Below, one piece after another: positions 35,942 through 44,892 of a stretch of DNA of 64,000 bases. How positions within the stretch are numbered: the stretch's first letter is position 1; each line of letters opens with the position of its first letter. The stretch is taken from the NCBI GenBank assembly GCA_031292275.1, contig JARLHL010000039.1:1-64000 (forward strand). Reading direction: 5' to 3'. The notes under the pieces are model-generated. The model had not been told where the DNA came from. It saw only the letters and a program-made list of their open reading frames with translations, and did no database searches. The DNA comes from Desulfocapsaceae bacterium. Lineage in GTDB: Bacteria; Desulfobacterota; Desulfobulbia; Desulfobulbales; Desulfocapsaceae. Position numbers and translations under genes: made by a program.

Positions 35942-37228
35942 TCAGCGTTGTTCGATGGGAACGAAGGGGCGTTCCGTATAGCCGGTGTAGATCTGTCGCG
36001 GCCGGGATATGCGCTGATCATGCTGCAGCAGTTCCTTCCAGTTGGAGATCCAGCCAGGCATCCTGCCGATAGCGAACATGACTGTGTACATATTCAAGGG
36101 GATACCGATGGCCCGGAGCAGGATACCGCTATAGAAGTCCACATTGGGATAGAGATGCCGGCTGAGGAAATAGTCGTCATTGAGGATGGCCGCCTCAAGC
36201 TCGAGGGCGATTTCCAGCAGGGAATCGTCGAGATTCAATTCGTGCAGGACCTCATGGACCTGTTTTTTCAGGATGATGGAACGGGGATCGAAGTTCTTGT
36301 AAACCCGGTGGCCGAAGCCCATCAGCCTGAAGCCGCTGTTTTTATCCTTGGCCTTCTCGATATAGTAGGTGAGGGGACGGCCCGAGGCCTTAATATCTTC
36401 AAGCATTTTTATGACGCCGGCGTTGGCCCCTCCGTGCAGGGGGCCCCAGAGCGCGCAGACCCCGGCGGCTACGGAGCTGAAGAGGTTGGCCCTGGAACTG
36501 CCGACGACTCGGACCGTTGAGGTGGAGCAGTTCTGTTCGTGATCTGCGTGCAGCACAAAAAAGAGATTCATTGCCCTTTCCACCACCGGACTGGCGATGT
36601 ACTCCTTATACGGCTCCGAGAACATCATATGGAGGAAATTGGAGCAGTAGCTCAGGTGTGGATTCGGATGATTGAAGGGCTTGCCGGTGGCCATCCGGTA
36701 GGCGAAGGCGCTGATGGTCCGGACCTTGGACAGCAGCAGAGCCGCCGTTTTATCAAATTCCGGGCCTTCGGAGTGGACCTCGAGGACCTCGGGATGGAAA
36801 CAGGCTACCAGATTAAGCATGGCCGAAAGGATGGCCATGGGCGGTGCATCTTTGGGGAATCCGGAAAAATGATGTTCCAGATTGGTGTGCAGGGCCGCGT
36901 GTTCGTTCAGGGCGGCCGAAAAGACCTTCCGTTCACTCTCCTGGGGCAACTCTCCATAGAGGATCAGATAGGCGATCTCGACAAAAGTCGCCTGTTCAGC
37001 CACCTGCTCAATGGGATAGCCGCGATAGCGGAGGATGCCGTTGGTCCCGTCCACATAGGTGATTGAAGAGTAGCAGGAACCGGTATTGCCGTAACCGGGA
37101 TCCATGGTTATATATCCTGACTTTGATCGCAATTCCTGGATATCGATGCATTTTTCGTTTTCAGTTCCGGTAAATACGTCAAGATCGTAATGCTTATCGC
37201 CTATCTGCAGTGTTGCCTTCTCGCTCAT
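35942..37228 (-). CDS. gltA: Citrate synthase (type II)
   Basis: 428 residues from MSEKATLQIGDK at 37228; the frame from 37294 runs into the upstream gene. Condenses acetyl-CoA with oxaloacetate. Catalytic His in GPLHGGANAGVIKML and RLMGFGHRVYKNFDPR, and Asp in the ILNDDYFLSRHLYPNVDFYSG region. The N-terminal beta-strand domain (LDVFTGTENEKCIDIQELRSKSG) is that of the Gram-negative, NADH-sensitive hexameric type. Si-type citrate synthase fits acetyl-CoA oxidation through a TCA cycle. 62 nt downstream of the DUF3786 gene. Confidence 0.96.
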   Translation of the reverse strand: MSEKATLQIGDKHYDLDVFTGTENEKCIDIQELRSKSGYITMDPGYGNTGSCYSSITYVDGTNGILRYRGYPIEQVAEQATFVEIAYLILYGELPQESERKVFSAALNEHAALHTNLEHHFSGFPKDAPPMAILSAMLNLVACFHPEVLEVHSEGPEFDKTAALLLSKVRTISAFAYRMATGKPFNHPNPHLSYCSNFLHMMFSEPYKEYIASPVVERAMNLFFVLHADHEQNCSTSTVRVVGSSRANLFSSVAAGVCALWGPLHGGANAGVIKMLEDIKASGRPLTYYIEKAKDKNSGFRLMGFGHRVYKNFDPRSIILKKQVHEVLHELNLDDSLLEIALELEAAILNDDYFLSRHLYPNVDFYSGILLRAIGIPLNMYTVMFAIGRMPGWISNWKELLQHDQRISRPRQIYTGYTERPFVPIEQR

Positions 37229-37290
37229 GGTCTCTCCGTTCGGTTCTAAAGGTTTATCGCAACCGGTTTTGCTGCTGCCTGCAAGGCGTT

Positions 37291-38085
37291 TCAACTGTGC
37301 CGTAGCGCGATCCTCTGCAGCATTCGGACAAATCCGGTCGTCAGTGAGTTTAGTGAATCTGTATCAAGGTTGTCAGCCGCGGTCATATCAAAAAAAAGTT
37401 TCAGGTCCGAATCCAGGTCCGTCTCTGCTTTCCAGTAGCAGATCAGCATCGGCAGTCTGGGCAGAGGCCAGAGGACTATGGAAATATCCGAATCGGAGTG
37501 ATTTTCGATCTGTCGGCCACTGAAGAGATGGATGATATCTGCAAACAGATCGGTATAGGTGTCGGCCAGCTTCTTGAGCGGCTTTTCACACCGCTGGGTA
37601 AAGATGCCGGCGCCTTCCCGTCCGTCCGGCAGTTCGCGAAAGGAGACCCAGTTCCCGGATACCTCCTTCTTTGCCCCTTTAAGGATGTATTTATAGGCCG
37701 GTACGGCGATCCAGGGATTGACATGGATCTCGGTGGAGATGACGCCCCGGGTATCAACGCTGAAATTCTTCCCCAGGACCTTCAGCGTCAATTTGCCGTC
37801 GGCGAAGTCCTCACCGATCAGCCGGGCCCTCTCGGCAAGATCGATGTCCTGGATCTCCTTCTGCAACTGCCCCATGAGCCCATCGATAATCTGATCGAAG
37901 GGGGCTGTGGCCAGAGTGTTCCCCCCGAGACGGCGGATCAGTTCGGGAGGGAGATTAGGGCATTGGCTCAGCTGTTTCTGGCCGGTAAAGACGCTCCCGG
38001 CAAAGGCGAGACAGGAGGGGAGAAAACACTTCCTGCAATTGGACTTATCAAGGAGAGTGTATATCTCCATTGCGTTTTTAAACAT
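37291..38085 (-). CDS. DUF3786 protein with N-terminal Fe-S cysteine motif
   Basis: 264 residues. Residues ~16-42 carry C-x2-C-x4-C and a further Cys (NCRKCFLPSCLAFAG, QLSQC), the pattern of the 4Fe-4S domain at the N-terminus of the corrinoid/iron-sulfur protein of acetyl-CoA synthase. The rest matches the DUF3786 domain (WVSFRELPDG and, near the C-terminus, SDISIVLWPLPRLPMLICYWKAE). Related proteins occur in anaerobes next to Wood-Ljungdahl genes, and their role is unknown. It precedes gltA by 62 nt on the same strand, so it may be co-expressed with it. Confidence 0.75.
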   Translation of the reverse strand: MFKNAMEIYTLLDKSNCRKCFLPSCLAFAGSVFTGQKQLSQCPNLPPELIRRLGGNTLATAPFDQIIDGLMGQLQKEIQDIDLAERARLIGEDFADGKLTLKVLGKNFSVDTRGVISTEIHVNPWIAVPAYKYILKGAKKEVSGNWVSFRELPDGREGAGIFTQRCEKPLKKLADTYTDLFADIIHLFSGRQIENHSDSDISIVLWPLPRLPMLICYWKAETDLDSDLKLFFDMTAADNLDTDSLNSLTTGFVRMLQRIALRHS

Positions 38086-38539
38086 GGTGCCATTCCCTGT
38101 TGTGCCGGTCGGTTGGCCTTGAACGGACGATTCTCTTTATCATTATGGAGGATACAATGAAGATATCTGTAAAAGCTAGGACCAATTCCGTCAATACGTT
38201 TTTTCTGGAAGGGCCCTGTTGAAATGGTTAGGAATCATGTCTGCTGCTGGGGCCGGAAGAGGTCTTGCCGGACGCCTCTTTGCAAGGAGGTTATCCCTCT
38301 CCGATGGGGTCTGCCTGCCCTTTCGGCCGTCCCGGAAGGAGGCGGAGGACAAAAATCTCTTTGCGTGCGCTACGGGCAGGCCCGGAAAAGCGGGATGGCG
38401 GCCGGTTGGAGGCCGGATTTCAGGAGAATATACCTCCTGGCAGGGACTGCAGATTGCTTTCCCCCAATCAACGGGGTATTCTGCAATCTCTAATAGGTGA
38501 GAAGGTTGAATCGTTTCAACGATTTTTGGGTTCTTATTG
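38086..38539. other. Divergent intergenic region, no gene supported
   Basis: 454 bases between the DUF3786 gene and the SpmA/SpmB gene. Several overlapping open frames exist, Arg- and Pro-rich with no family signal, and I take them to be chance. No clear promoter or terminator. Confidence 0.35.
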
Positions 38540-39775
38540 ATGCTGAATGCCATCTGGGTCGGTTTTTTTCTGATTGCCTTCCTTTCCGCCCTCTACCAGT
38601 TTCTGGTCAATGGGCAGCAGGATATCTTTGCCCTTCTGGTCAGGGCGGGCCTCGATAATGCCAGAACAGCCTTTGAGATTGGCCTGGGATTGACCGGGGT
38701 CATGTGTCTGTGGCTGGGGATAATGCGTATCGGTGAGGAGGCCGGCTTTCTCCGGATATTGGCCCGGTGTCTCTCCCCTCTGTTTGCAAGGATCTTCCCT
38801 GATGTGCCGCAGGGGCATCCGGCTTTAGCCTCCATCACCATGAATATGGCCGCCAATATGATGGGGCTTGATAATGCGGCTACACCCATGGGCATCAAGG
38901 CCATGCAGGAGCTGCAGGACTTGAACACCGACAAGGGCCGGGCGAGCAACGCCCAGGTCATGTTTCTGGTGCTCAACGCCTCGTCAATGACCCTGCTGCC
39001 GGTGACCATCTTCACCTACCGGGCCCAGATGGGGGCCGTCAATCCCACCGATGTGTTCGTCCCGATCCTGATCGCCACCTACTGCTCGACACTTGCCGGT
39101 TTCATCCTTGTGTCGTTAACGCAGCATATCCGGCTTGATCGGGTGGTGCTGTCCTGGATGGGCGGCTTGACGGCGGCAGTGGGGGGACTGACCCTGTGGC
39201 TCATGCGCCTTCCTCCCCAGGAGTTGGCCCAACAGTCGTCACTGGTCGGCAATCTGATCCTGATCGGCCTGATTGTCACCTTCCTTGTGGGGGCCATGAT
39301 CAGGAGAGTCAATGCCTACGAGGCCTTCATCGACGGGGCGAAAAACGGATTCCAGACCGCCGTCACCATTATTCCGTATCTGGTGGCGATGCTGGTGGCC
39401 ATCGGGATGCTGCGGGCCAGCGGCGCCCTGGATGTGGTCATGGACCTAGTGCGCTGGGGGGTAAGGGGGGTGGGCATGGACCCTGCCTGGGTGAACGGTC
39501 TGCCCACCATGCTGATAAAGCCGCTCTCCGGCAGCGGCGCCAGGGCCATGATGGTGGAGACCATGAAGACCTTCGGCCCTGACAGCTTTGCAGGGCATCT
39601 GGCCTCCATTGTACAAGGCAGCACTGAGACCACCTTTTACGTGCTGAGTGTCTATTGCGGTTCCGTTGGGATCAAACGTATGCGCTATGCGGTGGCCGGT
39701 GGACTTGTTGCCGATCTGGCGGGGATGGTTGCGGCGGTGCTCACTGCCTATATGTTCTTTGGCAGGGGGAGCTGA
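38540..39775 (+). CDS. Fused SpmA/SpmB-type nucleoside-recognition (Gate) membrane protein
   Basis: 411 residues, multi-pass inner-membrane protein. Two Gate modules: the first around 55-165 (FEIGLGLTGVMCLWLGIMRIGEEAG, ASITMNMAANMMGLDNAATPMGIKAM, MFLVLNASSMTLLP), matching SpmA. The second is around 270-400 (FQTAVTIIPYLVAMLVAIGMLRASG, LPTMLIKPLSGSGARAMMVE, VQGSTETTFYVLSVYCGSVG), matching SpmB. In Bacillus these two act in spore maturation; non-sporing bacteria carry the fused form with unknown cargo. Start is the ATG at 38540. Confidence 0.88.
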   Translation: MLNAIWVGFFLIAFLSALYQFLVNGQQDIFALLVRAGLDNARTAFEIGLGLTGVMCLWLGIMRIGEEAGFLRILARCLSPLFARIFPDVPQGHPALASITMNMAANMMGLDNAATPMGIKAMQELQDLNTDKGRASNAQVMFLVLNASSMTLLPVTIFTYRAQMGAVNPTDVFVPILIATYCSTLAGFILVSLTQHIRLDRVVLSWMGGLTAAVGGLTLWLMRLPPQELAQQSSLVGNLILIGLIVTFLVGAMIRRVNAYEAFIDGAKNGFQTAVTIIPYLVAMLVAIGMLRASGALDVVMDLVRWGVRGVGMDPAWVNGLPTMLIKPLSGSGARAMMVETMKTFGPDSFAGHLASIVQGSTETTFYVLSVYCGSVGIKRMRYAVAGGLVADLAGMVAAVLTAYMFFGRGS

Positions 39776-40216
39776 TGCCGGTTTGGTGACAGGCGTCTCG
39801 GCTGGACGGTATTTCTTCACGGCATTCTGGTCCGCCTCCGTCACGTTTCAATCTCATTTTTCCTTTCCCTCCCCTTTCAGGGGAGAGGAGTGTGCCGGCG
39901 TTTTTTCTGAGGTGTGTTTAAAGCATTGAAAACAGAGTTTAACTCTGCTAGTCTGCATAGATGGGATGGAATTGGACTCCACGTGGATGCCGTTCATTCC
40001 TGTCCTGTGACGATGGTTGCCTTGCTTGAATGGACTTTCCGACGGATAGCTTCCTGCCTCCGGCAAGCCTCCCCTCATTTCCCCAGGCAGCCTGCAGCTT
40101 CTCCCCTTACATTGTTTCGGTATTTCCGGGGGCGATAATGAGAAGGTCGTCTGGGAATACGCCTTTGGGCGTACGTGCTGAACGATAATAAACATATTGC
40201 CACGGAGATCAGAGTG
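39776..40216. other. Intergenic region with a short perfect hairpin repeat
   Basis: 441 bases with no supported gene. CTCCCCT (39869-39875) and AGGGGAG (39879-39885) form a perfect 7-bp hairpin with a 3-nt loop. Pyrimidine/purine-rich hairpins of this kind are often dispersed repeats. A second copy was not found in the window. Confidence 0.3.
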
Positions 40217-41266
40217 ATGATCGTTGTACCTAAAGAGACACCGATAATTGAAGGACTGAACAGCTATTATCTGAATATTGAAAAACTTTTCGCCTATTAC
40301 CAAAGTATCCTCGATGGGGGATGCGCTTTTTTCCAGTTGCCGGCAGCCCAGGGGGTTATTTTTTTCAATGCCTCTTCCCTGCTGGAGGGGACGCTCAGGG
40401 AAAAGACCTCCTTCCGCATGGGACAGGAGGCGGTCGAAGGCATTATTGATGCGACGAAGTCAAAAAATGTACTGATTTCTATTTATAAGGTGCCTGCAGA
40501 AAAAATTCCCTTCTGGACCTCGGTTGCCAATGCCGAGGATCTCTTTAAGGACCTCTCTACGGAATTTACCGATCTTGAGGGCCTTGTCCGCAAGATGATC
40601 TCCGATCATCTGACCGGTTATATTGAGGTGGCCTTTAACGACGGTGAGATGGCAGTCCTGTTTTTGCGGAACGATCAGATGGTCGGTATGATGTCCAGTG
40701 CGGGCGGGTGGCGGCTGCTCAAGACGGATAAGCTGCCGTTAGAACTCATTGAGAAGTCACGTAAAACCGGGGCAGTTTTGAATGTGCGACGTATTGCTCC
40801 GGAGAAGTCGGTCATGGTTGGTCCCCCGCTAGAAACGGAAATGCCGGCCCGTGAGGGCGGGATTCCTGCCTTTTCACAGCCAGGGGCTGCTGTCAGTGCG
40901 CCTCAAGCCGGTCAGCCGATCTTGAAGATCAGAGAGATGCTTCAGTATCTGCTGCTCATCTATGATAAGTACATCTCCGGCAATCGGAAAATTCAAGGTG
41001 ATTTCCAGACCATCCTGAAACGGAAATTTATTGAAAGAGTGGATAAATACGACTTCCTCGATCCCTTTGCGGCCGACTTCAGATATGCAAAGGGTGTGAT
41101 GGAATATACCGGACCGGTGGATGATGTCCGTCTGGCTACCGCTCTGCTCGAATGCCTGCAGGAGATAGCGGCTGAAAATGATATGCGGGCCTGGCTGGAT
41201 AAGTCGATGTGGCCGTTCAAAGAAAAATATTCTTCTGAAATTGACTACTTAAACGTCAAGATTTGA
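40217..41266 (+). CDS. Conserved soluble protein, family not recognised
   Basis: 349 residues from MIVVPKETPIIEGLNSYYLN at 40217; an upstream in-frame start (40175) is possible. No signal peptide or membrane segment. The middle part (TDLEGLVRKMISDHLTGYIEVAFNDGEMAVLFLRNDQMVGMM) resembles the beta-rich DUF4388-type ligand/regulatory domains, only by pattern. A flexible Pro/Ala-rich linker (~215-250) precedes a helical C-terminal domain (LQYLLLIYDKYISG). Stands alone with ~440 nt of free sequence before it and a flavin reductase 124 nt after. No function proposed. Confidence 0.6.
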   Translation: MIVVPKETPIIEGLNSYYLNIEKLFAYYQSILDGGCAFFQLPAAQGVIFFNASSLLEGTLREKTSFRMGQEAVEGIIDATKSKNVLISIYKVPAEKIPFWTSVANAEDLFKDLSTEFTDLEGLVRKMISDHLTGYIEVAFNDGEMAVLFLRNDQMVGMMSSAGGWRLLKTDKLPLELIEKSRKTGAVLNVRRIAPEKSVMVGPPLETEMPAREGGIPAFSQPGAAVSAPQAGQPILKIREMLQYLLLIYDKYISGNRKIQGDFQTILKRKFIERVDKYDFLDPFAADFRYAKGVMEYTGPVDDVRLATALLECLQEIAAENDMRAWLDKSMWPFKEKYSSEIDYLNVKI

Positions 41267-41390
41267 ATCTTTGCAGGAGCCGTAAGAGAACGGGGCGAGT
41301 CCTGACGACAGCATGATGCGGCGGGAAGGTCAGGGGAATCCGGGGACACCGGATGGGTGCATGAATGATGAATATTACCAGGGATCATGA

Positions 41391-41999
41391 ATGAAGAGGA
41401 AAGAGCAGCCCGGCAGTGTCTCCGGCAAGGTCGACTGGAAGCCGGGAACCATGATTTATCCCCTGCCGGCCGTGATGGTCAGCACCGGAGCCACGCCGGA
41501 AGAGTATAACATCATCACCATCGCCTGGACGGGTACCATCTGTTCCGATCCCCCCATGTGCTATATCTCGGTCAGGCCCGGCAGACATTCCTATGACATC
41601 CTGCAGCGGACCGGCGAGTTTGTCATAAACCTCACCACCCGCCAGCTTTCCTTTGCCACGGACTGGTGCGGCGTGCGCTCGGGACGGGACCACAACAAGT
41701 TCGCCGAGATGCATCTGACTCCGGGGAAGGCCACCAAGGTAAAGGCCCCGATAATTGAGGAGTCGCCGCTGAATATCGAATGCCGGATTACCGAGATAAA
41801 GCCCCTGGGGACCCACGACATGTTCATAGCCGAGGTGGTCAATGTGAAGGCTGACCGGGCGCTTATCAATGCCAGGACCGGGGCCTTTTCCCTGGAGAAG
41901 GCGGACCCCCTGGCCTTTGCCCACGGCAATTATTTCGTGCTTGGAAAAAAAATCGGTAAATTTGGGTTTTCCGTCGAAAAAAAACGTCGGAGAAAATAA
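41391..41999 (+). CDS. Flavin reductase family protein
   Basis: 202 residues, one flavin-reductase-like FMN-binding domain (NIITIAWTGTICSDPPMCYISVRPGRHSYDILQRTGEFVINLTT). The conserved segment NIECRITEIKPLGTHDMFIAEVVNV and the C-terminal basic tail follow. Proteins of this type bind FMN and reduce it with NAD(P)H or use it as a redox cofactor; partners are not known. Ends 75 nt before the convergent acyl-CoA dehydrogenase gene. Confidence 0.85.
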   Translation: MKRKEQPGSVSGKVDWKPGTMIYPLPAVMVSTGATPEEYNIITIAWTGTICSDPPMCYISVRPGRHSYDILQRTGEFVINLTTRQLSFATDWCGVRSGRDHNKFAEMHLTPGKATKVKAPIIEESPLNIECRITEIKPLGTHDMFIAEVVNVKADRALINARTGAFSLEKADPLAFAHGNYFVLGKKIGKFGFSVEKKRRRK

Positions 42000-42074
42000 T
42001 CGGAGAGACCGGCGCCGGCATCAAACGCCCGCCTCTCCGTCCCGGATACAGCCAAGGGAAGTGCCCGATTTTGT

Positions 42075-43238
42075 TCAGTGCCCCTCGAAGGAGCGCAGGA
42101 TCTCGCGAGATATGATCAGACGCTGGATCTCGCTGGTCCCCTCGTAGATAGAGGTGATGCGGGCATCCCTGGACAGCCGTTCGATGGGATAGTCCCGGGT
42201 ATAGCCATAACCGCCCAGGATCTGCATCGCCTCGTAACAGGCCATGTTGGCGGATTCCGTGGCAAAGACCTTGGCCATGGAGGCCTCTTTGGAAAAGGGG
42301 CGTCCCTGTTCCTTTCTGAAAGCGGCATTCATCAGCAGGAGGCGGGCGGCCTCAAGTCGAGTGTACATGTCGGCTATCTTCCACTGTATTGCTTCGAATT
42401 CACAGATTTTTTTGCCGAACTGGGAACGATCGAGAGCATACCTCGTCGCATGGTCCATGGCGGCCAAGCCCAGGCCCAGACCCAGAGAACCGATGCCGAT
42501 CCTGCCTCCGGCCAGCTCGCCCACGGCAACCCGGAATCCTTCATTCAGTCTTCCCATCAATGCATCGCCGGGGATCCGGCAGTCCTGAAAGAGGACCTCG
42601 TTGGTGGAAGATGCGTGCTGCCCCATCTTCTCTTCCCTCTTGCCGATGACCAGGCCCGGCGTTCCGGCCTCGACCAGAAAGGTACTTATGCCCTTGCCCT
42701 TGGCCGCCTTGGTATCCGTTACCGCCCAGACCACGAAGATTCCCGAATAGGGGGCGCTGGTGATGAAGATCTTTGAGCCGTTCAGTACCCAGGTGTCGCC
42801 GTCGGATCTGGCCGTAGTCAACATTCCGGCCGGATCCGACCCGGCTCCGGGTTCGGTGAGGGCAAAGGCCCCGGCGGCAAACTCGCCGCTGCAGATCTTC
42901 GGGATGTACCGCTGCTTCTGCTCTTCGGTGCCCAGGGCCTGGATAACCTCGCCCACCATGTTGTTCACCGACACGGTGACGGCGGTTGAGGCACAGGCCC
43001 GGGCGATTTCCGTCATGGCCACGCTGAAGGCGACCACCCCTGCCTCGGATCCGCCATACTCGTCCTTGATATTCAGGCCCATGAAACCCAGTTCGGCCAG
43101 TTTTTTCAAATTGGTGAAGAAGATCCCGTTGTCCTGGCCCTGATCCAGCGCTGCGGCCACTGGGGCGAGTTCAGCTGTGGAAAATTCCCTGGCCGTATCC
43201 TGGATGAGCTTCTGCTCTTCGTTCAAATCAAGATTCAT
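42075..43238 (-). CDS. Acyl-CoA dehydrogenase (short/medium-chain, butyryl-CoA type)
   Basis: 387 residues. FAD enzyme forming 2-enoyl-CoA, the first oxidative step of beta-oxidation. Signature FALTEPGAGSDPAGM and the FAD-binding region VLNGSKIFITSAPYSGIFVV. Catalytic Glu is in ITSIYEGTSEIQRLII near the C-terminus, the position used by short/medium-chain members, and the MQILGGYGYTRDYPIER motif is intact. Last gene of the six-gene operon, 16 nt after the enoyl-CoA hydratase. An electron-transfer flavoprotein is needed but is not encoded nearby. Confidence 0.95.
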   Translation of the reverse strand: MNLDLNEEQKLIQDTAREFSTAELAPVAAALDQGQDNGIFFTNLKKLAELGFMGLNIKDEYGGSEAGVVAFSVAMTEIARACASTAVTVSVNNMVGEVIQALGTEEQKQRYIPKICSGEFAAGAFALTEPGAGSDPAGMLTTARSDGDTWVLNGSKIFITSAPYSGIFVVWAVTDTKAAKGKGISTFLVEAGTPGLVIGKREEKMGQHASSTNEVLFQDCRIPGDALMGRLNEGFRVAVGELAGGRIGIGSLGLGLGLAAMDHATRYALDRSQFGKKICEFEAIQWKIADMYTRLEAARLLLMNAAFRKEQGRPFSKEASMAKVFATESANMACYEAMQILGGYGYTRDYPIERLSRDARITSIYEGTSEIQRLIISREILRSFEGH

Positions 43239-43254
43239 AGTGATCCCGTCTCCC

Positions 43255-44052
43255 TTATTTTCCCTGGAATCGCGCCGGGCGTTTTTCCAGGAATGCTGTC
43301 ATCCCTTCTTTCTGCTCCGGGCTGGCAAAGCAGAGGGCGAAGGTGTCGGCCTCAAGAACACAGGCCCTGGCCAGATCCATCTCCAATCCGTTGTTGATTG
43401 CCTCCTTACTCAATCTGACCGCCACGGGGCCGCGCGCGACGATCCTTGCCGCCATCTCGCGGCAGGTCGGGAGCAATTGCTCCTGCGTAACGACCTTATT
43501 GACCAGGCCGATCCGGTAAGCCTCCTGGGCATCGATCATATCGCCGGTGAAGATCAGCTCACAGGCCCTGCCCTTGCCGATCAGTCGCGGCAGACGCTGG
43601 GTCCCGGCAAAGCCGGGTATGACGCCAAGATTCACCTCCGGCTGGCCGAAACGGGCGTTTTCACTAGCCAGCCGGAGGTCGCAGGCGAGGGCCAGCTCGC
43701 AGCCGCCTCCCAGGGCAAAGCCGTTGACAGCGGCGATGACCGGTTTGTTCAGCCCCTCGATGGTGTTCATCAGCTCCTGCCCGAGGCAGGCGAATTCCCT
43801 GGCGGCCAGGGGACTCAGCTCCCGCATGAAGGCGATATCGGCGCCGGCGACAAAGGCCTTGGCCCCGGAACCGGTGAGGATCACAACCCGGACCTCATCG
43901 TTGTTCCTGCATTCCCGAAGACAGGTCATGGCCTCAAGCAGGGTCGCCTTGTTCAGGGCATTGAGGGCCTTGGGGCGGTTGAAGGTGATGGTGGCGATTT
44001 TATCTTCTATCGCAAAGAGCAGATTTTCAAGGGTGTTGTCTGAAAAAGGCAT
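43255..44052 (-). CDS. Enoyl-CoA hydratase (crotonase family)
   Basis: 265 residues. Hydrates 2-enoyl-CoA to 3-hydroxyacyl-CoA. Oxyanion-hole motif FVAGADIAFMREL and the catalytic region GGGCELALACDLRLASENARFGQPEVNLGVIPGFAGTQRL, with both expected glutamates (in GCELALACD and QPEVNLG). Standard length. Sits between the DUF6125 gene (66 nt upstream) and the acyl-CoA dehydrogenase (16 nt downstream). Confidence 0.95.
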   Translation of the reverse strand: MPFSDNTLENLLFAIEDKIATITFNRPKALNALNKATLLEAMTCLRECRNNDEVRVVILTGSGAKAFVAGADIAFMRELSPLAAREFACLGQELMNTIEGLNKPVIAAVNGFALGGGCELALACDLRLASENARFGQPEVNLGVIPGFAGTQRLPRLIGKGRACELIFTGDMIDAQEAYRIGLVNKVVTQEQLLPTCREMAARIVARGPVAVRLSKEAINNGLEMDLARACVLEADTFALCFASPEQKEGMTAFLEKRPARFQGK

Positions 44053-44118
44053 TGATTCTCTCCATTACTGTCTTGGATGTTCGTGGACGGGTGGCATTCC
44101 CACTTTGTTCTCAGGGCT

Positions 44119-44871
44119 TCAGCTTCCCTGGGGCAGCGAGAATTTCCAGGCGCAGTACCATGTCTCCGGATGAGGATCCGGCGGGCAGCCGACACATTCC
44201 GTGATAATTCTTTTGTCAATGGTGCGGGCGAAATAGCTGTATTCCACCAGTCCTCCGGATTTGCAGGGGTAATCTGCAAGGTTCTTCCGCTTTCTGGCGG
44301 CCTGGACCCGGCAGTTGTTCATCTGGAAGACGAAACTCTCCGGGGTCTCCTCAACTATGGACTGGGTGTTGATGCCGGCGTAGACCCTGAATCCCAGGGC
44401 CCTTTTTAAGCCATCCAGGCCGGCCATGTCGGGGAGCCCCAGCAACTGCTTGATGGACGAGGCCTCAAAGGGGGAAAAACGGGCCCAGCAGGAATCATTG
44501 CAGCGCTTGGCATCATTCATGCCCTGAGAAAACTCCACGGCCTGGAACCAGACGCCGTCGTTGGCAAGCCAGTTCTTGGCGGCCCGGTCTTTGAGATCGT
44601 TCAGGGCCTGATCGTCCATATCCAGGAGAGGGGAGGGGATCCCGTCTTTCATCTCGAAGCCCAAGGTCTTGGCCAGGTGCTGCATCTGGATATCATAGCT
44701 TCTCTTGGTGGCCGTATGCAGGATTTCCATGGCCTTCTCAAGTCCGATCTGGTGGCTTACTTCATTAAACCAGAGCGCATGATGGATCATGGTCCGGTGA
44801 AAGAGATCCAGGATAAAACGGGCCGTTCCTTCGCGGTCCAGTTCAGAATGGTGGGTGGCGTCAATAGGCAT
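44119..44871 (-). CDS. DUF6125 family Cys-rich cytosolic protein
   Basis: 250 residues, no export signal. The C-terminal half is full of invariant-looking cysteines: KRCNDSCWARFSPFEAS, NNCRVQAARKRKNLADYPCKSGG and ITECVGCPPDPHPETWYC. This is the pattern of the DUF6125 group found in fatty- and aromatic-acid-degrading deltaproteobacteria. The cysteines could hold an Fe-S cluster or zinc. No catalytic role is known. Its place inside the beta-oxidation operon, between the M24 homologue and the hydratase, is the best clue. Confidence 0.7.
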   Translation of the reverse strand: MPIDATHHSELDREGTARFILDLFHRTMIHHALWFNEVSHQIGLEKAMEILHTATKRSYDIQMQHLAKTLGFEMKDGIPSPLLDMDDQALNDLKDRAAKNWLANDGVWFQAVEFSQGMNDAKRCNDSCWARFSPFEASSIKQLLGLPDMAGLDGLKRALGFRVYAGINTQSIVEETPESFVFQMNNCRVQAARKRKNLADYPCKSGGLVEYSYFARTIDKRIITECVGCPPDPHPETWYCAWKFSLPQGS

Positions 44872-44892
44872 TTTCGTCTCTTTTGTTAAATA

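Noticed and set aside
38265-38540. Open frame ending in TGATG at the SpmA/SpmB start
   Set aside because: Tempting because of the stop/start overlap, but the sequence is Arg/Pro/Gly-rich without a recognisable motif and competes with several similar frames.
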